NCBI RefSeq assembly: GCF_905404315.1
Contig: NC_066288.1
Coordinates: 1,550,001-1,614,000 of the forward strand
Reading direction: 5' to 3'
From: Leptidea sinapis
Lineage: Eukaryota; Arthropoda; Insecta; Lepidoptera; Pieridae
DNA: 64,000 nt
Under the pieces are notes generated by a model. The model did not search any database and was not told where the DNA came from. It saw only the letters and a program-made list of their open reading frames with translations. Positions within the stretch are counted from its first letter, which is position 1. The number at the start of each line of letters is the position of its first letter. This document shows, in pieces, positions 24,465 to 35,593 of the stretch. Position numbers and translations under genes: made by a program.

Positions 24465-25005
24465 TTCGGAAAAGGTTGAGCTTTAATGAAAAGGGGTGCC
24501 AAAAAACTCATTTGCTCACTTTTAAATCAACATCAACATTATAGCTTCATCGTTTTATAAATTATTTTAATTAAAAATATACACTTTAATGAAGTGATGC
24601 AACAAAAATACTCAAATGTCAAATACTCAATGCCTTTGCCCGGTTAGTAAAAATAATAAATTATGCTAATTAATAAATAAAACACAAGAGTTATTGAGTA
24701 CAGTATATGCTTCACTCCACACACACTTTATATAAATAAAATGCTCACAATGTCTAAAATTTTAATAGAGATTATAAAAATATAATATATGAAACTATAA
24801 GTAAATATGAAATAACTTTAATTTGAGACATATGAAGTAGAGTTAGAGCCAGTAGCGATCATTCACGAGAATGACGTATGGACCAACCGTCGCCTCCCTC
24901 GACCATATTTAGGGTGGGAACGAACCGCTCCCCGACGCCGCCACAAGCAAATGGCATTTAAGCGAATCAGCGAGCATGGCGAAGCATGTCACAAGAACTC
25001 AACCG
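24465..25005 (-). repeat. LINE 3' region (family B)
   Basis: Shares blocks with 25685-25870, 59585-60015 and 59045-59205: TGAGCT(A)ATGA(G)AAG, CAAGAAACTCATT-like, CACAAGAGTTATTGAGTA, and a GC-richer end with ACGTATGGACCAACC. The order suggests a minus-oriented LINE 3' UTR. No coding part remains. Confidence 0.55.
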
Positions 25006-25019
25006 AATAGTCAACCCCT

Positions 25020-25262
25020 AAAGCCCAGTGGTTAGTGATCCTGCCTACTGAGCTAGAGGTCCCGACTTCGAATCCCGGTAGGTGCAAGCATTTATAATAT
25101 GATGAATATGAATGTTTGTTTCCGAGTCATGGATGTTTATAAGTATTTATGTATGTTCAAGTAAGTATATTGTAATAAATATATCGTTGTCTTGTACCCT
25201 TCGTACCTACAGGATATGCCAAGTTTGGGGCAAGATAATATGTGTAAAAGTGTGACAATATT
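25020..25262 (+). repeat. tRNA-derived SINE (family S), best copy
   Basis: Box A (GTGGTTAGTGATCC) and box B (GACTTCGAATCCCGG) are well preserved. They are followed by the shared body with TGTTTGTTTCCGAGTCATGG, the TCTTGTACCC block and TTTGGGGCAAGATAATATGT. The internal RNA polymerase III promoter appears intact. Confidence 0.85.
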
Positions 25263-25488
25263 TATTTCTTTTAAATAACAAAAAAGAATGTTTATCTACC
25301 TATAATACTGACTAAATACTTATGCTTACATTTTTTTTATTTTATTAAAAATAATTAAAAGCTCTAATCATTTAGGGCAAATTTCCTTTCCTATAATAAT
25401 TATAATCAATTAAATTGTTATAAGAATTCTCTTTCACGAAAAAAAAGTTTCTCACAGAATTTTTTTTACCCAATTAATCAACACCAAA

Positions 25489-25590
25489 TTGATAAAAAAC
25501 AAGCAGTTAAAAGATTTAGGAGTACTTCTGGATGCAAGGTTAGTATTTCGGGAACAAATAGACACTATTGTTAGTAAGTCATATATAAAT
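25489..25590 (+). pseudogene. LINE ORF2 C-terminal scrap
   Basis: The frame reads KDLGVLLDARLVFREQIDTI, the conserved KDLGVxLDxxLxFxxHI segment after the reverse-transcriptase palm in Jockey-like LINEs. It is open for only about 30 codons before non-coding sequence. Confidence 0.6.
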
Positions 25591-25684
25591 GTTATAATAT
25601 TTCACCAATATATTAATATGTATATCAATATACTAGATGAAGCCCGCGACGTCGTCCGCGTTGACGCTATGAAGAAAAGTACTA

Positions 25685-25870
25685 ATCAAATTAAATCAAA
25701 ATCACTTTATTCATGTAGGTCTCGGAAATGAAACTTATGAATTAAAAAAAAATATTTATTGAATCTACCGCTACTTCGTAAAGGGTTGAGCTAATGAGAA
25801 GAAATAGCAAGAAACTCATTGCCACTCTTTTAAATCAAGATTTACACTTTCATCGTTTTACAAAATATCT
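25685..25870 (-). repeat. LINE 3' fragment (family B)
   Basis: Contains CACTTTATTCATGTAGGTCT and GAGCTAATGAGAAGAAATAG followed by CAAGAAACTCATTGCCACTC. The matching copy at 59585-60015 is longer. Orientation is inferred from the A/T-rich ends. Confidence 0.6.
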
Positions 25871-26334
25871 ATCTATCATTCTTACAAACTTCCCCATTCA
25901 TAATACTAAAAGGAAGAAGGATTATAATATTAGTAGGATATACATTAATCGTAAGTCTGGAAGCATTTTCGACTCGAATATAATTTTTTTTATATAAAAC
26001 AATTTGGCTTTACTAAGTAACGTTCAACAACGGATTGAAACTAGGAATTGACCAAAAACCACCTTTTAATTATTTGAAGGAAGGAAGGTATACAAAAAAC
26101 TCGATATTTGGGTGCCACACGAGTTCACTGAATGAAAACTTATGAATCGTGTAGTCATTTGCGATTCTTTATTGAGACGTAAAAACCGAAATGTTTTGGA
26201 TGGATCACGTTGCGACAACAACGTCCGTAAAAGGTCGGACAAGCTTCACAAACGTCCGGATTTGCAAACAAGGTGCTGCTGTGTGATGGGATACCGATAA
26301 TCATGGTATTTTGTACACACCACCAGTTTAACCA

Positions 26335-26630
26335 GTGAGTGGCGCCTTTGCACTGAATGCCGGCTAGATTATGGGTCCACAACGGTGCCTATTTCTGCCG
26401 TGAAGCAGTAATGTGTAAACATTACTGTGTTTAGGTCTGAAGGTCGCCTTAGCTAGTGTGTCTATACGTCTCAAGGTGACCAACGTAATTCAAGTGCCGA
26501 AGTACACAGAATTTTTGGGGTTTTTCACGAATCCTGAGAACATCACTGCATTGTAATGGGCAGGGTGTATCAACTACGATCAGCTAAACGTTATGCTGGT
26601 CTCATCCATTATTTTCATAAAAAAATATAG
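26335..26630 (+). repeat. LINE 3' end (family C)
   Basis: The blocks TTTCTGCCGTGAAGCAGTAA, CAAGGTGACCAACG, TTTTTGGGGTTTTTCACGAA and TGTAATGGGCAGGGTGTATC end in CATAAAAAAATA. The same blocks recur at 29370-29440 and 49030-49330 (opposite strand), and rearranged at 47495-47665. Confidence 0.65.
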
Positions 26631-27504
26631 TTTGGCATTGAAGCTTGACGTTTGCGTTTGTTCACGATCACATATCACATCTCATATCCATTATACAAAT
26701 AATTCGCCAGTCAGATCAACTTCATTTATATTTCAAGATCTGGGGAAATTCACAAACATATTCCTTGGTCAAATCATAACCTTTAATCGCCAAACGGGAA
26801 AATATTGCAATGTTATGAAGATCGAACTCGCGACCTGTTTATAGGTGAACGCACATTTTCAACTCCTTGCAAAGGTATCCTGCTTGACATGGACGATCAG
26901 CATATTGTAGTGGTAGCCAGAGTCTGCAATAGAGTTGATTAGCAATTACAAATTCATAAAGCTTGCAGGAGGTATTACATCACTTAGCACACAATCATTA
27001 CTTTCTTTTTTACGACACATCATTGGTTGACGTAATTTCAGTGTGGGCTTATGAAATAAGTCTCGGATTATAGTAAAAGAACCCTTGATGAAAATTGGGA
27101 AGTTACCTGAGCGTCATGAGAAAGTATTTTTAAATTAATTCGAACACAATACATAATATAGATAAAATGGCCATATTGTGAAACTTTTACAAGTTTGTAA
27201 AAAGGAAAGAAAATATTTTGTTGGGAGAAAGATCCAACATTCTTGTCAAGACTCATCTGTGTGTAAGTACACAGGTCTGCGTAGATCGTAGTTTAAGAAT
27301 CATGAAAAGAAATCAAACAGTGATGGTGTTAGTTGGATTTAGAAAATTCTTCTTTAAATCATTAATAAGACCATAGGACATGAAGTCAGACTGCCTGCAT
27401 GAAAATAATCGCATAGCATTTTTTTGCATTATCAAAACTACCATGAGTTTGCGTCAAATCCGAAACCAGTATATTGCAAGTTTCGCTGATGTTCACCGTT
27501 GATA
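26631..27504. other. Intergenic, no gene seen
   Basis: No recognised coding sequence. Frames here are short and have no domain-like content. Confidence 0.4.
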
Positions 27505-27580
27505 TCATTCATCATCAGCCGGAAGACGTCCACAGCTGGACAAAGGCCTCCCCCTTCATCATAAAACATCGGTACATCTT
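27505..27580 (+). repeat. LINE tail (RTE-like, short)
   Basis: CATCATCAGCCGGAAGACGT followed by CCACAGCTGGACAAAGGCCT is a very common lepidopteran LINE segment. Only about 75 bases are present. Confidence 0.45.
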
Positions 27581-27584
27581 CACC

Positions 27585-27930
27585 ATTGATATACATCTCT
27601 GTTAAGAAAGTACCGAGAAAAGATCAATAATACACAAAATGTTTGTTATTCATCCAAATTTATTTTATCATCTTCAAAGTATGCTCCTTCAGAAACGATA
27701 CACTTACGCCAACCAATAATCCAATCATCAAAACATTTTTTAAACGCTGTTTCCGGAATTGAGTTCAGTTCTCGCTGCGAATTCTCCTTTGTCTTCTACC
27801 GTTTGAAAACGGGTGTCACGAAGTGGTTATTTGAGTTTAGGAAAAAGAAAGAAGTCGGCTGGAGCCATATCTGGTGAATATGGTGGTTGCTTGATGGTAT
27901 TTGTCGAGTGTTTGGTTTAAAAAAAGCAGT
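27585..27930 (-). pseudogene. mariner-type transposase C-terminal fragment
   Basis: The minus-strand reading, broken by stops and frameshifts, contains an SPDMAPADFF-like segment (around 27845-27885) and further on ENSQRELNSIPETAFKKCFD and WRKCIVSEGAYFE. These are the end of mariner transposases: the last catalytic aspartate region and the conserved C-terminus. The 5' part and terminal repeats are missing. It is a dead fragment. Confidence 0.7.
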
Positions 27931-28534
27931 GGATTAGGTACAATAACAGAGAGAGAAAGTTGTTGATAACTTTCTATATACTTAGTCTAAATAAGCAATA
28001 AATAAGTTAGACAAGCAACAAAATAAGTTATATGACACCTATCTCACGTCACATCTTATATCTCCCTGTGTATGGTAATTCGGTATCGGTAATTAATAAG
28101 TAGTCATAACTGATATTATTTTTTTCAATTTCAAGTGAAATTAAATTCATTGACGATTTCTATAAAGTGCATGAATGTATATTCGTGAATAAGTTAAGCC
28201 ATTGGTGAGTTTTGCATTGCATTGACCTTGAGGTGGCGCACCTAAGATATTATACATTTGCCCTTCCAAACTGAAACTTACTAGTAAGATGAGTGAAGGC
28301 AATTTGTACAGCGAGTCTTATTGGTGGGATGTATCATTTAAGATGCTTCTTGAATGGAGTCATTACGCCTTTATGGCCTACAATGCTAGCTGCGGCACCC
28401 GATCGGAAGATGTTAATGGCGTATAAAAAACTCCTATCCATGGAAGGTTAGTTAAGCAGCAGCAGTCTCCCGTTCTGCTATGACACATACCTTTTGTTTA
28501 ACGACGTAAATTTATTTAATTAATTTTTATTATA

Positions 28535-28890
28535 CTTCCATGGAAGAGGAGGACAAACGAGCGCACGGGTCACCTGATGTAAAGTGATCATCGCCGCCCT
28601 ATTCTCCTACAACACCAGAGGAAACAGGAGCAGAAACCGGTCCTTTGGAAAGTGTACGCTTTTTTGATGGTTGTTTTTTGAACTCTTTTTGAAGCCTCGT
28701 ACCGTCCTGGAAACGCAGCAAAAGAAAGCGGGTGGGAATCGTATCCTAGTTTCTATTCGATCCTAAACCGTGTCGTGCAAAGGTGGAATTCGGCGGCAGG
28801 ACTCATGTCAAACAGCTCAACGAAACACGTCCCGCGGTAGAAAACACATATTATGAAGCAAATTTTTTTCGTAACGCCAAGAGATCCAGC
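28535..28890 (-). repeat. LINE 3' end (family A), minus copy
   Basis: The plus-strand text CATGGAAGAGGAGGACAAAC, GGTCACCTGATGTAAAGTGA and CACCAGAGGAAACAGGAGC is the complement of the family A tail. It extends through the degenerate C-terminal coding part to about 28890. Confidence 0.65.
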
Positions 28891-29369
28891 CGTTCACAGA
28901 GCAATTGATAATAGACAATAAGAGCAACAATGTGTTGGACAAGGCAAATAGTTCAAGCTGATACTGGGTTCTGCTAGACCTAAAATTTCATAAGACCTAA
29001 ATAATTCATAAGTGGCTCTTCCCAGAGCACTAGAATGCAGGTCTTCAAGTTGCGGTGCTCTTTTTATGATCCCCAGTTTAATCAAAGATAATCCAGATTT
29101 CCTGCGGAGTTGGTAATTTGGTTGGACTTTTCGCGCATTGTGATACAGGGTTTGGATGTATGTGACATGTAGACTACCTGCCAGCTCTCCTCTTTTACTA
29201 CCGAAAGCCATCTAAATGTTAGTTATACCAGAAGATCCTAGGTAGTGTGATAGAAAAAAAATTAAACAAAGGATATAGATAAACATAATTTTTCAACAGA
29301 ATCAGTTTTACACCATATATTTTAAAATGAGAAAAGAAATATTTATCAGTTACCCTTACTGAGAACATT

Positions 29370-29440
29370 TATAATGGGCAGTGCATATCAACTACCATAA
29401 GCTGAATGTAATGCTCATCTCGACCCTTACTATCATGAAA
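29370..29440 (+). repeat. LINE 3' tip (family C)
   Basis: ATAATGGGCAGTGCATATCA and CTACCATAAGCTGAATGTAA followed by ATCATGAAAAAAAA match the last 70 bases of the copy at 26335-26630. Confidence 0.6.
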
Positions 29441-29599
29441 AAAAAATATTTTCCAGTAAAAAACTGTCTAATTACTGGGAGTTTCTTATTAGTTCTTCAC
29501 CCCATGTCAAAGCCCCTCTATGAATCGATGCAGCCACATGACATTTACAAAGTGTTCTTGCAATGTCTGGGAATAATTAAACAAATTTGTAACCAAAAT

Positions 29600-29690
29600 T
29601 TATTAACAATGTGGGACTCAAACCTGCTAACTCCTGGTTCTGTCCTAGTGCTCTTACCACCTGAGTAAACTGTTCGAGTTCTGTCTGTAT
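29600..29690 (-). repeat. tRNA-like SINE head (family T), diverged
   Basis: The complement has ACTCAGGTGGTAAGAGCACT and CAGGTTTGAGTCCCACATTG, i.e. box A and box B of the same tRNA-like head as 23772-23850, with more mismatches. Confidence 0.5.
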
Positions 29691-29928
29691 TCTACAAAGC
29701 TACAGATACATAATTTTTTTCTTAAACTAAGTAGTGTTGTATTAACAACTGCCAGAGAAAATCTACAGAACAATATCTTATTGACAGTCTCAATCAGGTA
29801 TATTGCAAATTTTGTACAATTTGTGCACTTTTCTTATATATATATGCAATAATATCTACAACAAAAAAGATCTAATACTCGCAAGTATTGAGTAAACAAC
29901 CCTTCTGGCAATTGTAAGACACTAACCT

Positions 29929-30951
29929 TTACCTATTGTTAATTTTTGTTATGTGATTCATAAAAGTATCTAAGGGATCATCACCATTGTCTTGTTTATC
30001 TGCTTGGGTGCCATATTCATGAACTAAGGCCATATGTTGCTCTAGTGTTTCACTGTCATTTGGCTCAGAGTCAAAGTACCTATCCTGAGCATCTTGAGAA
30101 ATTTGTTCAAGATCATCATAATCCTCATTATTGTCAATAGTGCTGTAATCAAACTCAAAATCCCTGCCATCAATAAAACTATTATACATTTCATTGAGAA
30201 ACTCTTCTCTTAATAAATTCCTTTCATTTGCACCAATCATTGTTTGTTTTCGGTTCTCTTGTGTACTTTCTATTGTATCAGGAACATCAAAATCTCCCCA
30301 ATGCTTATTTGTTGTACTTCTTCCAACAGTTTGTTGACCATCATTTGATTTGTTTACAGATTCTTCAACCAGTATTTGTTTGTTTTTAATTTCTCTCATT
30401 TCATTTCTGTCAACTGTGTCCAAAATTAAAGTAAGTAGTGTCAAATTGTCATTGTCAACTGCATCCCTCTCTTGTATTTCATCATCCGTAAGATACTGCC
30501 CTATCAACTGTTCATATAGTAAAGGATTTCGGAACATCATTTGTTTTTCACTAAAGTAATCAGATTCATCTTGTAGTTTCTTTAATGCTTTATATCTCCT
30601 ATTTCTTACCCTCTTGTTTTTAATTTCTTCAGAATGATAAACTTTTAAGTGGTCCACACAGTCCCTAAATTCTTTATCAGCTTTATAATGAAAGGATGAC
30701 TCAAAATAAGTCAAATGATTTCGAGAGAAATATTTTCCAAACTGAAGTAGAAATTGTAATGGTGACTTTTGGTACATTCCAAATGCATAAGAAGCTTTTT
30801 CAACAGTTTTCAAATCTTTTTCATTAGTATGGGAATTTTTAAATGATATTTTAGCACTTCTAACTAAAAAATCAATAATGTCATGTATTGGATCAAAATT
30901 ATCGTCGTCTTCATCAATCAAATCCATTGTTATATTGTTAGCTGCTTCCAT
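29929..30951 (-). CDS. CCDC97: CCDC97 homologue (coiled-coil domain-containing protein 97)
   Basis: An uninterrupted 340-codon frame. Residues about 65-155 carry the family's conserved block: HLTYFESS (79-86), RVRNRRYKALKKL (114-126), YFSEKQMMFRNPLLYEQLIG (132-151) followed by QYLT. This is the CCDC97/DUF2052 signature. The N- and C-terminal parts are strongly acidic, as in relatives. In vertebrates CCDC97 associates with the SF3B part of the U2 snRNP, so a nuclear, splicing-linked role is expected from family knowledge. The start ATG is preceded by GTTTTCAG|AAAGCA, a good acceptor, so a non-coding first exon upstream is likely. The gene is head to head with the ABC transporter, separated mostly by transposons. 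Confidence 0.88.
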   Translation of the reverse strand: MEAANNITMDLIDEDDDNFDPIHDIIDFLVRSAKISFKNSHTNEKDLKTVEKASYAFGMYQKSPLQFLLQFGKYFSRNHLTYFESSFHYKADKEFRDCVDHLKVYHSEEIKNKRVRNRRYKALKKLQDESDYFSEKQMMFRNPLLYEQLIGQYLTDDEIQERDAVDNDNLTLLTLILDTVDRNEMREIKNKQILVEESVNKSNDGQQTVGRSTTNKHWGDFDVPDTIESTQENRKQTMIGANERNLLREEFLNEMYNSFIDGRDFEFDYSTIDNNEDYDDLEQISQDAQDRYFDSEPNDSETLEQHMALVHEYGTQADKQDNGDDPLDTFMNHITKINNR

Positions 30952-30957
30952 TGCTTT

Positions 30958-31465
30958 CTGAAAACATTGTGAAAATTACAATATCACCAATGGGCAATGA
31001 GTAGAAAAGTCAGTTAGTTAATGGTAGTAATGATTAAATAGATAGAACTGACCTAACATGATCTAGACGGAACGTCTAAATCTAACTGTATAAGTATAAG
31101 TTTTAAGAGGATTAAGCCATAATATTATAACACTTTCAATTGATTAATTTCAAATTAAATAAAGCAATTTATAGATAAATTATTATCAACAAACCAAGAG
31201 TGTTTTGATTGACAATACCTAGCGAAACTCTCAATGACTACGATTATATGCGATTGACTCGATTGTATGAAACGTGCAGATGACGGCTATAATCTTGTAA
31301 AAAACGGAGATAGCTGGAATTCACTACATTATAAGCAACATTTCACTTTCAAACTTAGCCAGACTATACTTCGTCGCCAATAACCATACCTACTACACTA
31401 TTTCAAACTTCAAATGTCAAATGATTGCACGTTTCATAGGTACTAAACTAAATTTCAATTTTTAC
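30958..31465. promoter_or_regulatory. 5' flank of CCDC97; possible half of a bidirectional promoter
   Basis: About 500 bases between the CCDC97 coding exon and the inserted Harbinger element. With the two transposons removed, this joins directly to the 35594-36044 flank of the ABC transporter. No specific core element could be assigned. Confidence 0.35.
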
Positions 31466-31524
31466 TTAGGGCGCGTACACATAGAACATCCGTTTTACAG
31501 GATCCTTTTTAACTGATCCGTCGT

Positions 31525-31636
31525 TACTGGAGGTAATATTCACACAGCATTTACAGGACCGATTTTAACAGATCCGACGCTACTGGAGGTAATATTCACA
31601 CAGCATTTACAGGACCGATTTTAACAGATCCGACGC
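31525..31636. repeat. Subterminal 56-bp tandem repeat, two copies
   Basis: Units start at 31525 and 31581 with TACTGGAGGTAATATTCACA and continue with CAGCATTTACAGGACCG. A third partial start is at 31637. Subterminal repeats of this sort are often transposase or accessory-protein binding sites. Confidence 0.8.
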
Positions 31637-31680
31637 TACTGGACTTTCGTTCTTCAGTGTATCGCCTACTTTCTACGAGA

Positions 31681-33807
31681 ATGGACGTTGTCGTGTTGTA
31701 TTGGTACTATCGTCGTCTGCGGCGGAGGAAGCCCCGGCGTTATTGGATACATCCACTATTAAGGCAAAGATTTTGTCGTGGTGCTGTTGTGCGTCAGCTG
31801 AAAGAAGACGAATCTAAATTTTTTACTTATTTCCGAATGACGACGTCTACTTTTGATGACCTTCTTAAACGATTAGAAAAGGATTTAAAAAAGAAAGACA
31901 CAAACTGGAGGAAAAGCTTGTGCCCTGAAGTAAAACTAGCGATATTTTTAAGGTAAGAACTTTAATTTTTGTTATTATCAATTAAAATTTAAAATGACAA
32001 AAAGGTTTACAAAAATGAAGATTTATTTCAAAACATAGACAGATCTGGCAAGTCTGACTCCTGGCTGAATGTAGATTCTACTGATGGCGAACCTTCTACT
32101 GATGGTGTAGAGTCAAGATGATGTGGCCTACTAAAATAACCTTGGGTGTGGTAGTGAGGTGTGCTAGAACTTTGTGAATATGGAGGCCACTCGTAGTTTG
32201 ACTGACCATATCTTCTACTTTTAATATTTTGTAAAAGGTTTATCACTCCAGACTGAAATTCTAAAATTTGATCGCCATTAAGTGAAGCCAGTTGCGGCAA
32301 AATACCTTTGAAGAACGATAAATTGGGATCTTCAAACTCATTTTTACTTTTTTTTAACTGATCATTCATGTATTCAATCATTTTGGCGTCTACTTCATTC
32401 ACATTTCTTTTGATTGCCTTGCGTTGCGGCGGGGCTAAATTTTGTCTTTCCTTTTGTCTGTCACTACCACTTTGTTCCGTAATCTGATCAGGTTCATCTT
32501 CGTTGTCTTTATTACTTTCTACTGTTTCCGTGATGTTGTCATTAGCAGGGACGTTCTCGTGTGTATCACCTGGGGTGACAACTTTTTTCAAAAATAACAT
32601 TTGATTGTGATATTTGTAAGGCTTGGTATTTGAGGCAGCAGCTCCAGATTTCTTCAATTTCTTTTTCTCACTCAATGTTCGTATCCAGGCATCTCTAGTC
32701 GAATTCCATTTTTTTATAACATATTTTCCTGAAGCAAGTAAATAATAATATAAGATGGTTGTCAATAGCTTAGTAAGTGAAAGGCGAATAAGAAGGTAGA
32801 ATAGACTTGTCAGTAATTAATTACCATATTGGTCAGTGGATAAGTCAAATTGACAGTGCAAGAACTAATCGGTCAGTAAATAATGGGAAGCAAAAAAGTA
32901 TTACTAATGTTTAAATCAATTTATTTTAATTAGGTAATTTTATAATTTAGTTCAGTTCAGTTTAATTTGATTGATTGATTAATTTATTTTTTTTAGGTAT
33001 GCAGCGTCTGGGTGTACATTTCAAGAACTTCATTACGTCTTTCGTGTCGGTGTGTCAACTATAAGCAACATTATTAAGGAAGTTACACGATGCATATGGA
33101 ACAACTTGAATGACGAGTTTATGCGACTTCCTACAACAGTGAGTGAATGGGAGCATATATCAAATGGATTCGACACAAAAGCAAATTTTCCCCACTGTTT
33201 AGGAGCAGTGGACGGTAAACACATCAGACTTCGAAAACCAGCAAAAAGTGGCTCAATGTACCTAAATTACAAAGACTTTTTTTCCATCATATTATTAGCG
33301 ATCGTAGACTCTGACTATCGTTTTCTATATGTTAGTATTGGGTCGTATGGAAAAGAATGCGATTCATCAATATTCAAGGAGTCGACATTTTGGAAAATGA
33401 TGCTAGATGGCAGTTTACAAATACCAGAACCTTGCCCATTAATAACAGGCTCAGAAACGAGAGTTCCCTACGTCATAATCGGCGATGAAGGTTTCGGTTT
33501 ACACGAAAATTTAATGAGGCCATTTAGCGGGACGCATTTAGACGTAAATAAGCGAATATATAACTATCGTTTGACCAGAGCTAGACGATACGTTGAATGT
33601 GCATTTGGTATTCTTGCTAATAAGTGGAGAGTATTCCACCGGCCTCTAGACGTCAACAAAACAACAGCTATATGGATAGTTAAGGCATGTACCGTTCTAC
33701 ACAACTTTATAAGGGAAAAAGAGGGCTTAAAGGATGGCAACACATCCGAATCTGAAGCATTTCATTTCAATAGCCTACCTGATGATGAAACGCTACGAGG
33801 TGGTTGA
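31681..33807 (+). CDS. Harbinger DDE transposase, two exons
   Basis: The exons are 31681-31952 and 32997-33807 (donor AAG|GTAAGA, acceptor TTTTTTTTAG), joined in phase AG|G to give 360 residues, the usual size for the family. The N-terminal part is basic (RRLRRRKPRRYWIHPLLR) with the typical KFFTYFRM segment. The catalytic domain shows GAVDGKH (D163), GDEGFGL (D254) and RRYVECAFG (E291), the expected DDE set of DDE_Tnp_4 proteins. It cuts and pastes the element at TWA sites together with the Myb/MADF-type partner. The intron contains the second exon of that partner on the other strand. No stop or frameshift interrupts the frame. Confidence 0.9.
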
Positions 33808-34131
33808 ACTGCAAATTCAGTTCGAACGGAATTCGAAAACTATTTCGTGTCCGAATCTGGGTCAGTTTCTTGGCAGAATGAAGCTATTTAAAATAAAAAA
33901 CAATGTCTCCATTACAATATAAAATAAATACTTACCAAATTCTTGTCTTTCTTTTTGTTCCATAGCTTCAAAATCCTCCTTTAGAATACCGCATATTTCG
34001 CGCCAAGCTGCGGTTTTTGCAATTTTATCTTTATAAATCTCCAGTGTTTTGTCCCAAAGAACTGGTCTACTTTCAACACAATTTATCAAAACTTCTTGCT
34101 CAACATATTTTTCAAACGCCTTGCTTGCCAT
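32028..34131 (-). CDS. Harbinger-encoded MADF/BESS DNA-binding protein, two exons
   Basis: The exons are 34131-33936 and 32728-32028 (donor TTTG|GTAAGT, acceptor TTGCTTCAG), joined in phase G|GA, 298 residues. Residues about 10-90 form a MADF domain: LINCVESRPVLWDKTLEIYK, AWREICGIL, then across the junction EFGKYVIKKWNSTRDAWIR. The middle is acidic and low-complexity. Near residues 205-245 a BESS-like helix follows (SFFKGILPQLASLNGDQILE). Harbinger systems need such a second protein for nuclear import and end binding of the transposase. Its intron encloses transposase exon 2, so the two antisense genes interlock. I chose the ATG at 34131 because MADF starts just after it. Confidence 0.88.
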
Positions 34132-34270
34132 GATTATGATAGCACTGGACACGTGCACTACTCTAGGAATGAAACCGGCAAATGGCGGCTGTGTGTAGCA
34201 CATCGCACCCCGCGCACCCCCGTGCAAAGCCTCGTGCGGTTTCAATCCGATAAAACGGATTAGTATAGTA

Positions 34271-34485
34271 TTACTGGATCCGGAATACTGTGTGAACTGG
34301 CTCATACAACTACATACGCTAATAACATATACGTTTAAACGGACCTGTAAAACGGATTGCTGCTTATTTTGTCGGATCAGTATTTTTTACTGGATCCGGA
34401 ATACTGTATTCTGTATGAACTCGCTCATACAACTACATACGCTAATAACATATACGTTTAAACGGACCTGTAAAACGGATGTTCT
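34271..34485. repeat. Right subterminal repeat of the Harbinger element
   Basis: Two copies of a roughly 116-120 bp unit start TTACTGGATCCGGAATACTG (34271 and 34387) and share CTCATACAACTACATACGCT and ACATATACGTTTAAACGGAC. The second copy runs into the terminal inverted repeat. Confidence 0.75.
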
Positions 34486-34502
34486 ATGTGTACGCGCCGT
34501 TA

Positions 34503-35593
34503 GGGTATGTTCCGATATGCACTGCGACCACTGTACAGTGTGACGTCAATTTAGTATACTGTTCCTTTTTCCGCATCGGCGCTCTCCGCCCCTAAATGTT
34601 CGCCTTAGATCGGCATGCGTTCGGCGCTCGCGCAGCGTTCTCCCCGTGCGTATTATTTTACGTGTAGTTATAAAATGCTTATAAGTAAGGTAATTTGAGT
34701 GACTGTCACTGAAAGCTATTGAAACAAGCTATAAGACCATGTATAAATTATTCATATTGTGTTTTTATTTTATTTCACACAGACTTTTCATTGGACAATA
34801 AGTGTAAAAATAGGTATATTTTAAAATAAATGTTGATTTTCAACGTTAATTACTTGTTTTATTTATTTCCTTTTATGTTTTTGTAATGAACATTGTATGT
34901 TCATTATAAAATAAAACCAAAATCTCCACAAAGAACAATCTTTGTGCAGTCTTGATAACGACCGCTCGCTGCGCCGCCCGGGAACAAGTGAACACAAAAA
35001 TGCTATGTCTGTAAAGCTATGACGTCTAATATTGGTGGCCTTGAACAGTCGGATCAAAATGTGTATCGGACTTCACTCGTTCATAATTGCGTAGGAAAAT
35101 AAACCATCTTGTATAGGTAATAAGGGTGAAAAGTGGGTGAGGTAAAAGAGAGCCTTGGGGCACTGCCGAACTCTGTGTGTTTGTAATTTCAAGTGCCTGC
35201 GGGCACCTTCCGACGTGGAAAGGTTTATAGCCAATTATACTGGATACTATTTAAAACGGAACTCAATCCCGTATACCTACTGTCAGCCGCATTTTTTGAC
35301 GCAGCATTCAAATGAGTGTATTAAAGTTTTCTAGTTTATTTAAAAAAACTGTTGTTGAAATATTGTCAAATTAAAATTATTTGGGATTAAGCTGTAGGAC
35401 TGATCACGTGATCAAAGTACTGCGTGTACCTTACCTCGAAAACGCCAGCGCTCACAGTAGAATATGGCGGCGATTTATGACGTCATATATTTCCCTAGGG
35501 TACTGCGGCAGTATTCTGGCAGTCCATAACGGAACGAATTTTTCTACAGTGGTAGCACTGTGTAGTGCTCGCAGTGCACATCGGAACATACCC
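34503..35593. mobile_element. Second TTA-flanked Harbinger-like element (1091 bp), non-coding
   Basis: The inverted repeats match at 34 of 38 bases: left GGGTATGTTCCGATATGCAC, right complement GGGTATGTTCCGATGTGCAC, continuing TGCGA(C/G)CACT. The flanks are TTA at 34500-34502 and 35594-35596. The left TTA is at the same time the right target duplication of the complete Harbinger element, so one element inserted into the other's target site. No transposase frame is seen. The interior includes a palindromic E-box-like GATCACGTGATC at about 35401. Confidence 0.78.

Larger units (their letters stand above)
31469..34499 (+). mobile_element. Complete PIF/Harbinger DNA transposon (3031 bp)
   Basis: The terminal inverted repeats are nearly perfect over about 33 bases: left GGGCGCGTACACATAGAACA, right complement CGGCGCGTACACATAGAACA, both continuing TCCGTTTTACAGG, with one mismatch at the first base. 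The target duplication is TTA (31466-31468 and 34500-34502), the typical Harbinger site. Both expected proteins are present and open: a DDE transposase (plus strand) and a MADF/BESS DNA-binding protein (minus strand), each with one intron. Subterminal repeats lie at 31525-31636 and 34271-34485. The preserved frames and ends suggest a recent, possibly autonomous copy. Confidence 0.92.
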
